A stretch of 64,000 nt of DNA. It comes from Gemmata massiliana. GTDB taxonomy: Bacteria; Planctomycetota; Planctomycetia; Gemmatales; Gemmataceae. The notes under the pieces are model-generated. The model was not told where the DNA came from. It saw only the letters and a program-made list of their open reading frames with translations, and ran no database searches. Numbering within the stretch: the first letter of the stretch is position 1; every line of letters begins with the position of its first letter. Location of the stretch: positions 2,480,001 to 2,544,000 of the forward strand of contig NZ_LR593886.1 of the NCBI RefSeq assembly GCF_901538265.1. Direction: 5' to 3'. The position numbers and the translations under genes were made by a program. Below are positions 51,613 through 60,251 of this stretch, one piece after another.

Positions 51613-54159
51613 TCAACCTTTCTTGTGGTAGGCCGCCAGGTAGGGGGCGGTCCGGCTGTGCGGCGCCCGGGCCACCTCTTGCGGAGGGCCGGCCGTGACG
51701 ACCCGGCCGCCCTCGTCACCCGCCCCGGGGCCGACGTCGATCACCCAGTCGCTCGCCGCCACCACCCGCAGGTCGTGCTCGACCACGACCACCGTGTTCC
51801 CCGCCCCGACCAGCCCGTCGAGTTGGGCCAAGAGTCGCTCCACGTCCGCCGGGTGCAGGCCCGTCGTCGGCTCGTCCAAGACGTACAGCGTGGTCCCGCG
51901 CTCCGCCCGCTGGAGCTCGGTCGCCAATTTGATCCGCTGCGCCTCCCCGCCCGACAGCTCGGTCGCCGACTGGCCGAGCCGCAGGTACCCCAGTCCGACG
52001 TCCCGCAGCACCTCCAGCGCCCGGCGCGCGTGCGGCCCGTCGGCCAGGAACGCGCAGGCCGCGTCCACGGTCATCCCGAGCACGTCGGCGATGTTCTTCC
52101 CGCGGTACCGTACCTCCAACGTTTCGGGGTTGTACCGCGATCCGCCGCACGCCGGGCACGGGGTGTACACGCTCGGCAGGAACAGGAGTTCGACCATTAC
52201 GAACCCCTCGCCCACGCACGTCCCGCACCGCCCCTTGGCCACGTTAAACGAGAACCGCCCGGCGTCGTACTTCCGAGCCTTTGCCTGCCTGGTGGCGGCG
52301 AACAGCTTGCGGACGTGGTCGAACAGCCCGGTATAAGTGGCCAGGTTCGACCGCGGGGTGCGGCCGATCGGCTTCTGGTCCACCACGACGAGCCGTTTTA
52401 CCCCCTCCATCCCGCCGGCGATCCGGCCGGCGAGCGGGGCCGCCGGTGTCTGCTCGAACTCTTCACCCTCGTCGTCCGTGGCCGCGGTCTGGTGGCCGAG
52501 GTGGCCCGCCACCAGCTCCACCAGCGCCTGCCTCACCAGGCTCGACTTTCCCGACCCGGACACGCCGGTTACGGCCGTGAGCGCCCCGAGCGGGAAAGCG
52601 GCATCCAGGCCCCGCAAGTTGTTCCGCGTCACCCCTTCGAGCCGCAGCCACCCATTCGGTGCGCGGGGCTCCCGCCGCGGAATCGCGCGCGCGGGGAACA
52701 GGAACGGGCGGGTCTGTGATTCTTCGACCCGCTTTAGTCCCTCGGGCGGGCCGCTGTACAGAACCCGTCCGCCGTGCTCGCCCGCTGCCGGTCCGACGTC
52801 CACGATCCAGTCGGCGCGTCGGATCACGTCCAGTTCGTGTTCGACGACGAACAGCGAGTTCCCGGCCGCCTTCAGCCGGTCGAGCGCCCGCAACAGGGCC
52901 TCCGTGTCCGCCGGGTGCAGGCCCGCGGACGGTTCGTCCAACACGTATACGACCCCGAACAGGTTCGACCGCACCTGGGTGGCCAGTCGCAGTCGCTGGA
53001 GCTCGCCCGGCGACAGGGTCGGGGTGCTCCGCTCCGGGGTCAGGTACCCGAGCCCGAGGTCGAGCAGAATTGCCAACCGGGTGTGGACGTCCTGGGCGAT
53101 CCGCCGGGTCACTTCCGCCGTTTCGGGGCGGCCGGCGGCGCGCCTCGGTTTCTCCCCCTCCGCGAACGGGCGGAAGAGCGCGGCCAGGGCCTTGAGCGGC
53201 TCGCGGGACAGCTCCGCGATGTCCCGGCCGGCGAAGGTGACCGACAGGGCCTCGGGTCGGAGCCGCTTGCCCTGGCAGGCCGGGCAGTCGGTGCTCACCA
53301 GGAACGGCGCCACCCGGCGCTTCATGAGCGGGCTCTCGGACTTCGCGAACGTCTCCAGCACGTACCGCCGGGCGCTGGTGAACGTGCCCAGGTGGTCGTG
53401 TGGCTCCTTCCGCTTCTGCGCCCGTCGGACCTCCTCCAGGCTCCGGTGCGGGTAGACCGGCACCTGCGGCTGCTCGTCGGTGAACAGGAGCCAGTCCCGG
53501 TCCTTCTTCGGTAGGGTCCGCCACGGGACGTCGATGTCGATACCCAGCGCGGTGACGATGTCGCGAAGGTTCTGGCCCTGCCACGCCCCGGGCCAGGCGG
53601 CGATCGCCTTCTCCCGGATGGACCGCGCGTCGTCCGGTACCATCGACGCCTCGGTCGCGTCGTACACCCGGCCCAGCCCGTGGCAGCTCGGGCACGCCCC
53701 CTCCGGGGTGTTCGGGGAGAACGACTCGGCGTACAGGAGCGGTTGGCCGGGCGGGTAGTCGCCGGCCCGGGAGTAGAGCATCCGCAGGAGGTTCGAGAGC
53801 GTGGTGACGCTGCCGACGGACGAGCGGGTGGTCGGGGAGCCCCGCTGCTGCTGGAGGGCGACGGCCGGGGGGAGCCCGTCGATCGCGTCCACCACGGGCT
53901 GCTTGAGCTGGTGGAACAGGCGGCGGGCGTATGGGGCGACGGACTCCAGGTACCGGCGCTGGGCCTCGGCGTAGAGGGTACCGAACGCCAGGGACGACTT
54001 GCCCGACCCGCTCACCCCGGTGAACACGACCAGGGCGCCCCGCGGCACGTCGACGTCGACGCCCTTCAGATTGTGGGTGCGTGCCCCGCGGACCCGGACG
54101 CAGTCGTTTCGGTGTGGGGCACTCGTTCCGGAGAGCAGTTGCGATTCCGTCTTTCCCAT
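51613..54159 (-). CDS. UvrA-type ABC excinuclease subunit (short, class II-like)
   Basis: A 848-aa protein from ATG 54159. It has two ABC modules: Walker A FTGVSGSGKSSLAF and VTGVSGSGKSSLVR, signature LSPGELQR and LSGGEAQR, Walker B VYVLDEPSAGLHP and LYVLDEPTTGLHP. Zinc pairs include CPSCHG, CPACQG, CGTCVG and CPACGG. It is about 100 residues shorter than standard UvrA, as in UvrA2-type proteins that lack the UvrB-binding part and are linked to drug or DNA-adduct tolerance. A role in nucleotide excision repair proper is therefore less sure. Confidence 0.85.
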   Translation of the reverse strand: MGKTESQLLSGTSAPHRNDCVRVRGARTHNLKGVDVDVPRGALVVFTGVSGSGKSSLAFGTLYAEAQRRYLESVAPYARRLFHQLKQPVVDAIDGLPPAVALQQQRGSPTTRSSVGSVTTLSNLLRMLYSRAGDYPPGQPLLYAESFSPNTPEGACPSCHGLGRVYDATEASMVPDDARSIREKAIAAWPGAWQGQNLRDIVTALGIDIDVPWRTLPKKDRDWLLFTDEQPQVPVYPHRSLEEVRRAQKRKEPHDHLGTFTSARRYVLETFAKSESPLMKRRVAPFLVSTDCPACQGKRLRPEALSVTFAGRDIAELSREPLKALAALFRPFAEGEKPRRAAGRPETAEVTRRIAQDVHTRLAILLDLGLGYLTPERSTPTLSPGELQRLRLATQVRSNLFGVVYVLDEPSAGLHPADTEALLRALDRLKAAGNSLFVVEHELDVIRRADWIVDVGPAAGEHGGRVLYSGPPEGLKRVEESQTRPFLFPARAIPRREPRAPNGWLRLEGVTRNNLRGLDAAFPLGALTAVTGVSGSGKSSLVRQALVELVAGHLGHQTAATDDEGEEFEQTPAAPLAGRIAGGMEGVKRLVVVDQKPIGRTPRSNLATYTGLFDHVRKLFAATRQAKARKYDAGRFSFNVAKGRCGTCVGEGFVMVELLFLPSVYTPCPACGGSRYNPETLEVRYRGKNIADVLGMTVDAACAFLADGPHARRALEVLRDVGLGYLRLGQSATELSGGEAQRIKLATELQRAERGTTLYVLDEPTTGLHPADVERLLAQLDGLVGAGNTVVVVEHDLRVVAASDWVIDVGPGAGDEGGRVVTAGPPQEVARAPHSRTAPYLAAYHKKG

Positions 54160-55024
54160 GAGCCTATCGTCGGAGAAACCGATGCCTTCCGGGAGCGTGC
54201 CACGCTGTTGGCATTGGAAATTGTCAAAACTACGCAGAATTCGTGCCGGTGAAAACGACGTGGTCTCAACGGCCCCGTTTCCCGTCAGTGGATCGAACTT
54301 GGTGGTTCGCAAAACCCCGAAGCACTTCACTTAGGAATTTCGGCCCGAATAGTACCACGAGAACTTCGTTGGTCACCTATGGGAAATGTCTTCTCCGTGG
54401 TATGGCCGACCCAGCGCCTCGTGCAAGTAGCACCGGCGTTGGAAACAGGCAAATCCTGACGTTTGCTCTCTCCCGTTCACAATGGCTCCCGTGTGGTACC
54501 CACGTAGCTTCTGATAAAAGAGCAGTTATCGTTCGGAACGCATGGACAGGCACTCTGGTTCCTGCCGTGCATCGTTCGGTCCAATGAAGCTTGGCTGCAA
54601 TTCATCAAAGACGCGCCGACGCACGGAATCCTGATGCGTCTCGAACTCGTGCGTCCGAATTAACCGCCATCTGCCTGGAACCAGCATTGCCGGCTCGAGA
54701 CTTGCAGATCTGCGACCCGGACCGGTGCATTGATAAGGTCGGGCTCGAGGCACACGGGCTGGGAAGCACGCTCACGGTGTTCGACCGGTTAAAAAGCTGC
54801 GGTGGGCCTAGGAGCCGCGCTGCGGTTGTCCGGGCCGTCAAGGTTCAATGCAATCGTGATGAAACCCGCCGAACGGGACATACCGTCGCGATGCTACGAC
54901 GAATTCAGCGCATGTCGGCGTAGGTGAGGAGCGGCACACTGAGTGTTCGATAATGGATCGGGAGATCGGGTTTTTCCTGACAGCGATTCTTGGGATTTGT
55001 GGTATCGGGTTCGTCTTCTGAATT

Positions 55025-55079
55025 CGCCCGTTTTTATCCGGGACGGGCGTTTGGCCGTCGGGAAACGTTTCCCGACGGC
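55025..55079. repeat. Adjacent hairpin and perfect 26-bp palindrome
   Basis: CGCCCGT/ACGGGCG (55025-55031 and 55043-55049) is followed by a perfect palindrome at 55054-55079 (GCCGTCGGGAAA and its complement). They lie in a 1.1-kb gap (54160-55318) with no gene I can support. They could be a bidirectional terminator or a protein-binding site. Confidence 0.5.
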
Positions 55080-55318
55080 TCTTCGCGTTGATATGGACAC
55101 CACATTCCACCAAGGTAGCTCGCCCACGGGTTACAATTCGGCATCCGAAGACGAGGCGGGGGAAACGAATACCGGCAGTCACGAGCGGGTGCCTTTCACT
55201 GTGCGACTATGCCACGCTCGCCGGAGGGCAGTATAGCTTGGCATTTAGCTTGCACGTTTGGGCGAATCCAGTCGCTGGAATATGCCAATCTGATCCTGGT
55301 CGTGTGAGCGAAATCATT

Positions 55319-55528
55319 ATGAGTGGGGCCGAAAAGCCACAATTCCGAGCGGGCGAGTATGTCATCCGGGCCGGGAACCCGGCGATCATCGAGCGAGACG
55401 TTGTGCGCGACCCGGTTCCCATTTCTACGGGGCTCTTGAATCATTGGTGGGTGTACTGGGAGGTGAGCGAGCTAAAAATGGAACACGAGGATGATCTCGT
55501 ACCTGACCCCGACCCACGGGGCGATTGA
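55319..55528 (+). CDS. Small SH3-like beta protein, unknown
   Basis: A 69-aa protein (FRAGEYVIRAGNPAIIERDVV, LNHWWVYWEVSELKMEHEDDLV). The alternating strand pattern resembles small SH3-like barrels found in planctomycete genomes. The ATG lies in GCGAAATCATTATG without a strong ribosome-binding site. No neighbours suggest a role. The following gap (55529-55840) shows nothing convincing. Confidence 0.4.
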   Translation: MSGAEKPQFRAGEYVIRAGNPAIIERDVVRDPVPISTGLLNHWWVYWEVSELKMEHEDDLVPDPDPRGD

Positions 55529-55840
55529 GCGGGGAAGCGGCATTGCGCGTACACACGCTTGGCGAGGGCAGACTTCAAGCCTGACTATGTTGGGTTGGCG
55601 AGGGATGACCGAGGCAAAATGGCGCGCGACCTAAAACCTGTGGCTTATATGCGCGCCTCGGCAATAGAAGCGGTACTCGATGAAATTGCGCCTACACTCG
55701 TGTACGTGCTGTCGATGGGTGTAGGACGTCCTGGCACTCGCGAACAGTCACGAAGCGTTACTGACCACGGAACGGTACATCGCAGCAAGAGCAGCGTGTG
55801 CCCACCACACACAGGTTGTCTTCGTGTGGCCGGTGAGTAA

Positions 55841-56509
55841 TTACGGGTGAGTTGCGGTTTCCTCGTTCGGCTCGGTGAGCCACCCGCGCCGGAGTGCGTA
55901 CCGCACGATCCCCACACGGCTCTCGATCTGCAGTTTCTCCATCGAGCGAGCCTTGTACGTTTCGACCGTCTTGACCGAGAGCTTCAGTTGCGCCGCGATC
56001 TCTTTGTTGCTGTAGCCGAGCGCGATCAACCGCACGACCTCCTCTTCACGTTGACTGAGGTCCGCGGGGATCGGTTCGGGTGCGGGCCGAATGAAGTTAT
56101 CCACGACGCTCCCTGCGAGCGACGGATCCAGGTACGTCCCCCCTTCGGCAACGGCACGAATCGCACTAACAAGGTCGGCTGACGCCGCGCGCTTCAGAAT
56201 GTACCCGACCGCTCCGGCTTCAAGTAGACGCCGCAGGTACTCCTTGTCCTCGTGAACCGTCAGTACGAGCACCTTCTGACCCGGACGGGCGGCGCGCAGG
56301 TGTTCGGTCACTTGGGCGCCGTTCAACCCGAGCATTGATACGTCCGTTACGACGACATCGGGCGCAAGTTCGACCGCCCGGCTCACAGCTTCCGCGCCGT
56401 CGGCGGCTTCACCGATGACTTCCATATCGAGCTGTGAGTTGATGAGCGATCTGAGGCCCTCGCGAACAACGGCGTGGTCGTCGGCCAGGAACACGCGGAT
56501 TCGATTCAT
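55841..56509 (-). CDS. NarL/FixJ-family response regulator
   Basis: A 222-aa transcription regulator. The receiver domain has the acidic pair D10/D11, phospho-acceptor D56 (VVVTDVSM), Thr in LVLTVHED, and Lys in YILKRAAS. A LuxR-type helix-turn-helix follows (LSQREEEVVRLIALGYSNKEIAAQLKLSVKTVETYKARSMEKL). It probably pairs with the HisKA_3-type kinase at 57274-58428, since kinases of that type normally serve NarL-family regulators. Target genes are unknown. Confidence 0.9.
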   Translation of the reverse strand: MNRIRVFLADDHAVVREGLRSLINSQLDMEVIGEAADGAEAVSRAVELAPDVVVTDVSMLGLNGAQVTEHLRAARPGQKVLVLTVHEDKEYLRRLLEAGAVGYILKRAASADLVSAIRAVAEGGTYLDPSLAGSVVDNFIRPAPEPIPADLSQREEEVVRLIALGYSNKEIAAQLKLSVKTVETYKARSMEKLQIESRVGIVRYALRRGWLTEPNEETATHP

Positions 56510-56641
56510 GTCGGCACCCGGAATGTTTGCGGTATCGAAGGGTCAGCGGCCCGGTTCAAAGTGGGCATTCCGATCACACGGGTGCTGAAGGGCATTTTTG
56601 TCGATGCGCTGTTGGTAGAACGAGCAAAAAAAGTGGCGGAA

Positions 56642-57121
56642 CTAAACGCAGCAGTGGCGCCCCTGCCAACCGTCCGGAGGGTCTTCGGACGAGTGATCGA
56701 GCTCTGCCGCGGGGATCGGCGGCGTGAGGAGGCGCCGGATTCGTTCGAGCACACCAACGAGTATCGCCGGTTCGACCGGCTTCACCAGATGCAAATCGAA
56801 CCCCGCGCCCTCCGACCGGCGCAGATCGTCCTCGCTGCTACACCCGGTCACGGCGATAATAATCGGCTGCCGCTTGCCCGCACAGTTCTTACGAATGGCG
56901 CGCGCCACGTCGCACCCGCTCTGGCCCGGCATCCGGATATCAAGGAGCACAACGTCCGGGCGCTCGGTCTCGGCACAGGTTAGTGCATCTTCGCCGTTCC
57001 GGGCCGTGCGCACTGTGTGTCCCTGAAGGCTGAGGAGATCGGCTTGGCTCTCGACCGTATCTATGTCGTCGTCGACGACTAGTACCAGGAGCGGGTACTG
57101 CGTGAATGGGTGACTTGACAT
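56642..57121 (-). CDS. Single-domain receiver protein (CheY-like)
   Basis: A 159-aa protein from ATG 57121. The receiver fold is complete: VLVVDDDIDT, phospho-acceptor D61 (VVLLDIRMPG), AVTG, and HLVKPVEP with the conserved Lys. No output domain follows; the last 30 residues are polar. It likely relays phosphate or tunes the histidine kinase encoded upstream on the same strand. Confidence 0.85.
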   Translation of the reverse strand: MSSHPFTQYPLLVLVVDDDIDTVESQADLLSLQGHTVRTARNGEDALTCAETERPDVVLLDIRMPGQSGCDVARAIRKNCAGKRQPIIIAVTGCSSEDDLRRSEGAGFDLHLVKPVEPAILVGVLERIRRLLTPPIPAAELDHSSEDPPDGWQGRHCCV

Positions 57122-57273
57122 GTGTGATCCAAGTTGCCGTGCGAGAGGGGGCAATTTGAGAACTCAAGTCATATTGGCCTGCTTGCAATCACTTGTCTGT
57201 CGGGAAGGGACTAAAGTGCGTCGGGAAAATCCTGACAAGCCTCCAACCTGAGCCGTGGTCGGAGTTTCGAGCG

Positions 57274-58428
57274 CTAGGGCTGTAGAGGAAGGCGGGCAAT
57301 GACAGTCGTACCGCGACCGGGAGTCGTTTCGATTTCTAATGTTCCTCCAACGAGCGCGACGCGCTCGCGCATCCCGAGTATTCCGAGCCGGGCGTGACCC
57401 GTAGGCGCTTCCCCCGGGAGTAACGTTTTGGTTACGCCTTCCATGTCAAAACCGGTACCGTCGTCTTCAACAACCGCGACCGCGCTCTCGGCGGTTGAAC
57501 CGATCATCACGGCGGCGCGGCTCGCGCCGGCGTGCTTGGCGACGTTCGTGAGCCCCTCCTGTACGACCCTAAAGAGGACGGTTTCGATCTCAGGGGGAAA
57601 GCGCCGACCGTGCGGCCCGATGATCTGAAAATCGGTCGGCACCTTGGCCCGCTTGGACCAGTTCGCGACGAACTGACGGGTAGCTGCTTCGAGCCCCAAA
57701 TCGTCCAGAGCGGCCGGCCGGAGAGCCGTGGCCAAATCGTGGACCTGTCGCGCCAGTTCGTCGATCAGGCGCTGCACGTGGTCCAAACGAGCGTGGGCTT
57801 CCTGGGTGAGTGGCCCGGCGTCCCGGACCGCGCGCACACTCAGCGACAGGGCAGTGAGCATTTGGCCGGTGCCATCGTGGAGATCCCGGGCCACGCGCTG
57901 GCGCTCGTCCTCTTGGGCCGTGGTCAGCCGGCGTTGGAGTTCGGTCCGGGTCGCTTCGGCCCGGCGCCACTCGGTCACGTCCCGAATGATCCAGTGAATC
58001 GTCACCGGGGCTCTGGAATCGGTCTGGCGCTCGCCCGCTCGCGCCACTGCGTGGATGTCGCGCGGGCCGTCACCGCGTCGGACCAGCTTCGACTCGAACG
58101 CATCGTTCGGGGCGCCCAAGTCAAGGCGCCAGATACATTCGTAAAAGCGCGATCGTGAGCCCTCGGCCGCGAACAGGGGGAGGGGCTTGCCGATCAGGAA
58201 CTCTTTACGGTGGTCAACGAGTGCGGCGGCCGCGTGGTTCGCTTCCAGAATGATTCCCACCGGGTTCGTGACCAGTTGACAGTCCGGAGCGAACTCAAAG
58301 GCTTCCTGGTAGCGGACGCGCCGGTCCAGCGAGCCCGGGGCCGGTTCGTCCGGTCCTGCTGTTTCGTGCACTGCTCGTGGTGTCGTGCCCCGGTTCATAC
58401 CCGCGCGGTCTCCAACTGCGGTATTCAT
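57274..58428 (-). CDS. PAS-domain sensor histidine kinase, NarX-like
   Basis: A 384-aa protein. A PAS domain (about 40-150: YQEAFEFAPDCQLVTNPVG, IHWIIRDVTEWRRAE) precedes a HisKA_3 dimerisation helix with phospho-acceptor H184 (RVARDLHDGTGQ), then an HATPase domain with EGLTNVAKHAGA, VEDDGTGFD and GILGMRERVALVGG. No membrane helix, so it senses in the cytoplasm. The start overlaps the stop of the CheB-like gene upstream (ATGA), giving an operon CheB-like, kinase, receiver, LuxR-type regulator. Confidence 0.88.
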   Translation of the reverse strand: MNTAVGDRAGMNRGTTPRAVHETAGPDEPAPGSLDRRVRYQEAFEFAPDCQLVTNPVGIILEANHAAAALVDHRKEFLIGKPLPLFAAEGSRSRFYECIWRLDLGAPNDAFESKLVRRGDGPRDIHAVARAGERQTDSRAPVTIHWIIRDVTEWRRAEATRTELQRRLTTAQEDERQRVARDLHDGTGQMLTALSLSVRAVRDAGPLTQEAHARLDHVQRLIDELARQVHDLATALRPAALDDLGLEAATRQFVANWSKRAKVPTDFQIIGPHGRRFPPEIETVLFRVVQEGLTNVAKHAGASRAAVMIGSTAESAVAVVEDDGTGFDMEGVTKTLLPGEAPTGHARLGILGMRERVALVGGTLEIETTPGRGTTVIARLPLQP

Positions 58429-59474
58429 GGCGCCCCGCGATCATCAATGTCGGGAGGAGAAACACCGCCGGTCCCACCGGCGTGGAGCACGTGTTCCACG
58501 ATCAGGTTCGCGTACCGGGCCGTCTGTGAAGCCTGTTCCTCGAACCGCTCAGCGCCTTGCTCGTTACCACGCTCGCGCTCGCGCGTCGCCAGTTGTTGGG
58601 TGAGTACGGTCTTCTCCCGGAACGTCCGCACCGCGGTCCAGAGCGCGGCTTCCAGGGCGTCCGTTTGCTCCGTGAGGAGCACCTCGGCGGTGTAAGCGTG
58701 CCCCACGTGGCAGCGGAACTGGATCAGAGCCGGTTCGTCCATTTGCCACAGTGCTCCACCGCACTCGGGGCACGTGAACATGGACACCTGCCCGCGGCGC
58801 TCGCCGTGGGCTTGAGATCGCATCGTTTGCTCGACCATCCGAGACGATCGTTCGCTCGGGTCATTCGATTGCGCACTCATGGTACCCGCTCCCGGTTGTG
58901 CCTGCATAGGTCCGCGCACGAGATCAATCAGCAACCTGGGCATATCTGCGAGAGGAACGACGTGATCCACGCCCGCGATTTGGCTGGCACTTTGCGGCAT
59001 GGCCGCGACGACAGCATCCCGCGGATCTTGTGCGACCGCAACTCCGCCCGCCGCGCGTACTGCAAGAGTACCCGCGGTTCCGTCGGACAGTGAACCCGTG
59101 AGGACGACGCTGATGACCCGCACGCCGTAGTGTCGGGCAGCCGAGCGGAACAGCGGATCGATTGCCGGTCGGTGACTGTTCTCACGCGGACCATGCGTTA
59201 ACCTCATCTGTGCTCCCGGTTCCAGGACGAGGTGGTGGCCCGGAGGCGCGACGAAGACGTGACCGGGGAAGAACTCGCCCGTAGCGGCGTGGGTAGCCAG
59301 GAGCGGCCCGGACCGGCTCAGGATCTCGGGCAGAAAACTTCGCCCGCCGGAAGGGACGTGGCACACGACGAAGAGGCTCGCGGGGAAGCTTGCGGGGAGC
59401 CCGCGCACGAGATGAACCAGCGCTTCGGTCCCACCGGCTGAAGCCCCAATAACGATAATGTCGCGAACCGCCAT
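58425..59474 (-). CDS. CheB-type methylesterase domain protein without receiver domain
   Basis: A 349-aa protein from ATG 59474. Residues 1-190 are a CheB effector domain with the full triad: S12 (GASAGG), H39 (VVCHVPSG) and D131 (TGSLSDGTAG). The usual N-terminal receiver is absent. The C-terminal half has a zinc-ribbon-like CPECGGALW and FRCHVGHAY, plus a helical region. CheB-like domains of this kind work on receptor-like proteins or with CheR hybrids such as the one at 60252. Overlaps the kinase gene downstream. Confidence 0.85.
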   Translation of the reverse strand: MAVRDIIVIGASAGGTEALVHLVRGLPASFPASLFVVCHVPSGGRSFLPEILSRSGPLLATHAATGEFFPGHVFVAPPGHHLVLEPGAQMRLTHGPRENSHRPAIDPLFRSAARHYGVRVISVVLTGSLSDGTAGTLAVRAAGGVAVAQDPRDAVVAAMPQSASQIAGVDHVVPLADMPRLLIDLVRGPMQAQPGAGTMSAQSNDPSERSSRMVEQTMRSQAHGERRGQVSMFTCPECGGALWQMDEPALIQFRCHVGHAYTAEVLLTEQTDALEAALWTAVRTFREKTVLTQQLATRERERGNEQGAERFEEQASQTARYANLIVEHVLHAGGTGGVSPPDIDDRGAP

Positions 59475-59675
59475 CGCATTCCCGCCCGTCAGCGCCGTAT
59501 TCGTGATCGAAACAGCGTCGATGGGAGTAGCAAAAAATCTGCCGGGATTGCATAACTTGAGATATCGGCGTGGCTTACAAATTTCGTAAGGCTTTTCCTG
59601 ACTTGATTCTTTCGTTCGAGTACCAATTCTAAAAGGGCTATTATTCACCCGAAATTCTTCCCGACATTTCTCTCG

Positions 59676-60239
59676 ATGGATCACGCCGCACTTACTCGCG
59701 AAGCGTGCGAGTTGCTCCGCACCGCGACGACACTGCGCCAGGAGGGGCACTGGTCCGAATCCGTGAACGCTCTCAAGCGAGCGACCGCGCTCATCCGGCA
59801 AATGACCGAAGCGATGGACGTGCGCCGGCGTGAGATCGCCGAGCGCGTCGAGAAGTGTAGCGTCCCGCGCCCGGTCATCCTGGTCGTGGACGACGAGAGA
59901 GGCGTGCTGCGCTTCCTCACTCGTGTACTCGTCCACGCCGGGTTCGATGTGCTATCTGCGAATTCCGGTCCCGAAGCGGTCACGCGGTATCGGGCTTGGC
60001 CCAACATCGACCTTGCTTTGATCGATGCCCAAATGCCGGCCCCGTGGGACGGTCCGCAAACGCTCGCGGAATTGAAGCGAATCGGCCCTCACGTGAGGGC
60101 CGTGTTCACGTCGGATTCCGGGGAGCGGTACTCAGCACGAGATTTACTCGAATTCGGTGCCCTCCGGGTGATCCCGAAACCGTTTCCGGAGCCCGGAGAA
60201 CTCGTGTCCGAGTTGCGAACTCTACTGAAATCATTTTGA
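59676..60239 (+). CDS. Receiver-domain protein with helical N-terminus
   Basis: A 187-aa protein, divergent from the CheB-like gene. Residues 1-60 are a charged helix (LTREACELLRTATTLRQEGHW, EAMDVRRREIAERVEK). The receiver domain (VILVVDDERG, D117 in ALIDAQMPAPWDG, VFTSDSG, RVIPKPFPEP) is complete. No output domain. It may link the kinase or CheB/CheR proteins to another partner. The 59475-59675 gap likely holds divergent promoters. Confidence 0.8.
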   Translation: MDHAALTREACELLRTATTLRQEGHWSESVNALKRATALIRQMTEAMDVRRREIAERVEKCSVPRPVILVVDDERGVLRFLTRVLVHAGFDVLSANSGPEAVTRYRAWPNIDLALIDAQMPAPWDGPQTLAELKRIGPHVRAVFTSDSGERYSARDLLEFGALRVIPKPFPEPGELVSELRTLLKSF

Positions 60240-60251
60240 GCGCGTGCCCCT

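Noticed and set aside
54591-54923. A 110-codon frame in the gap left of the small SH3-like gene
   Set aside because: No ribosome-binding site, atypical codon use and no recognisable pattern.
55559-55840. A 93-codon frame ahead of the response regulator
   Set aside because: Its start lacks a binding site and the second half is Ser/Thr/Arg-rich noise; no family pattern.
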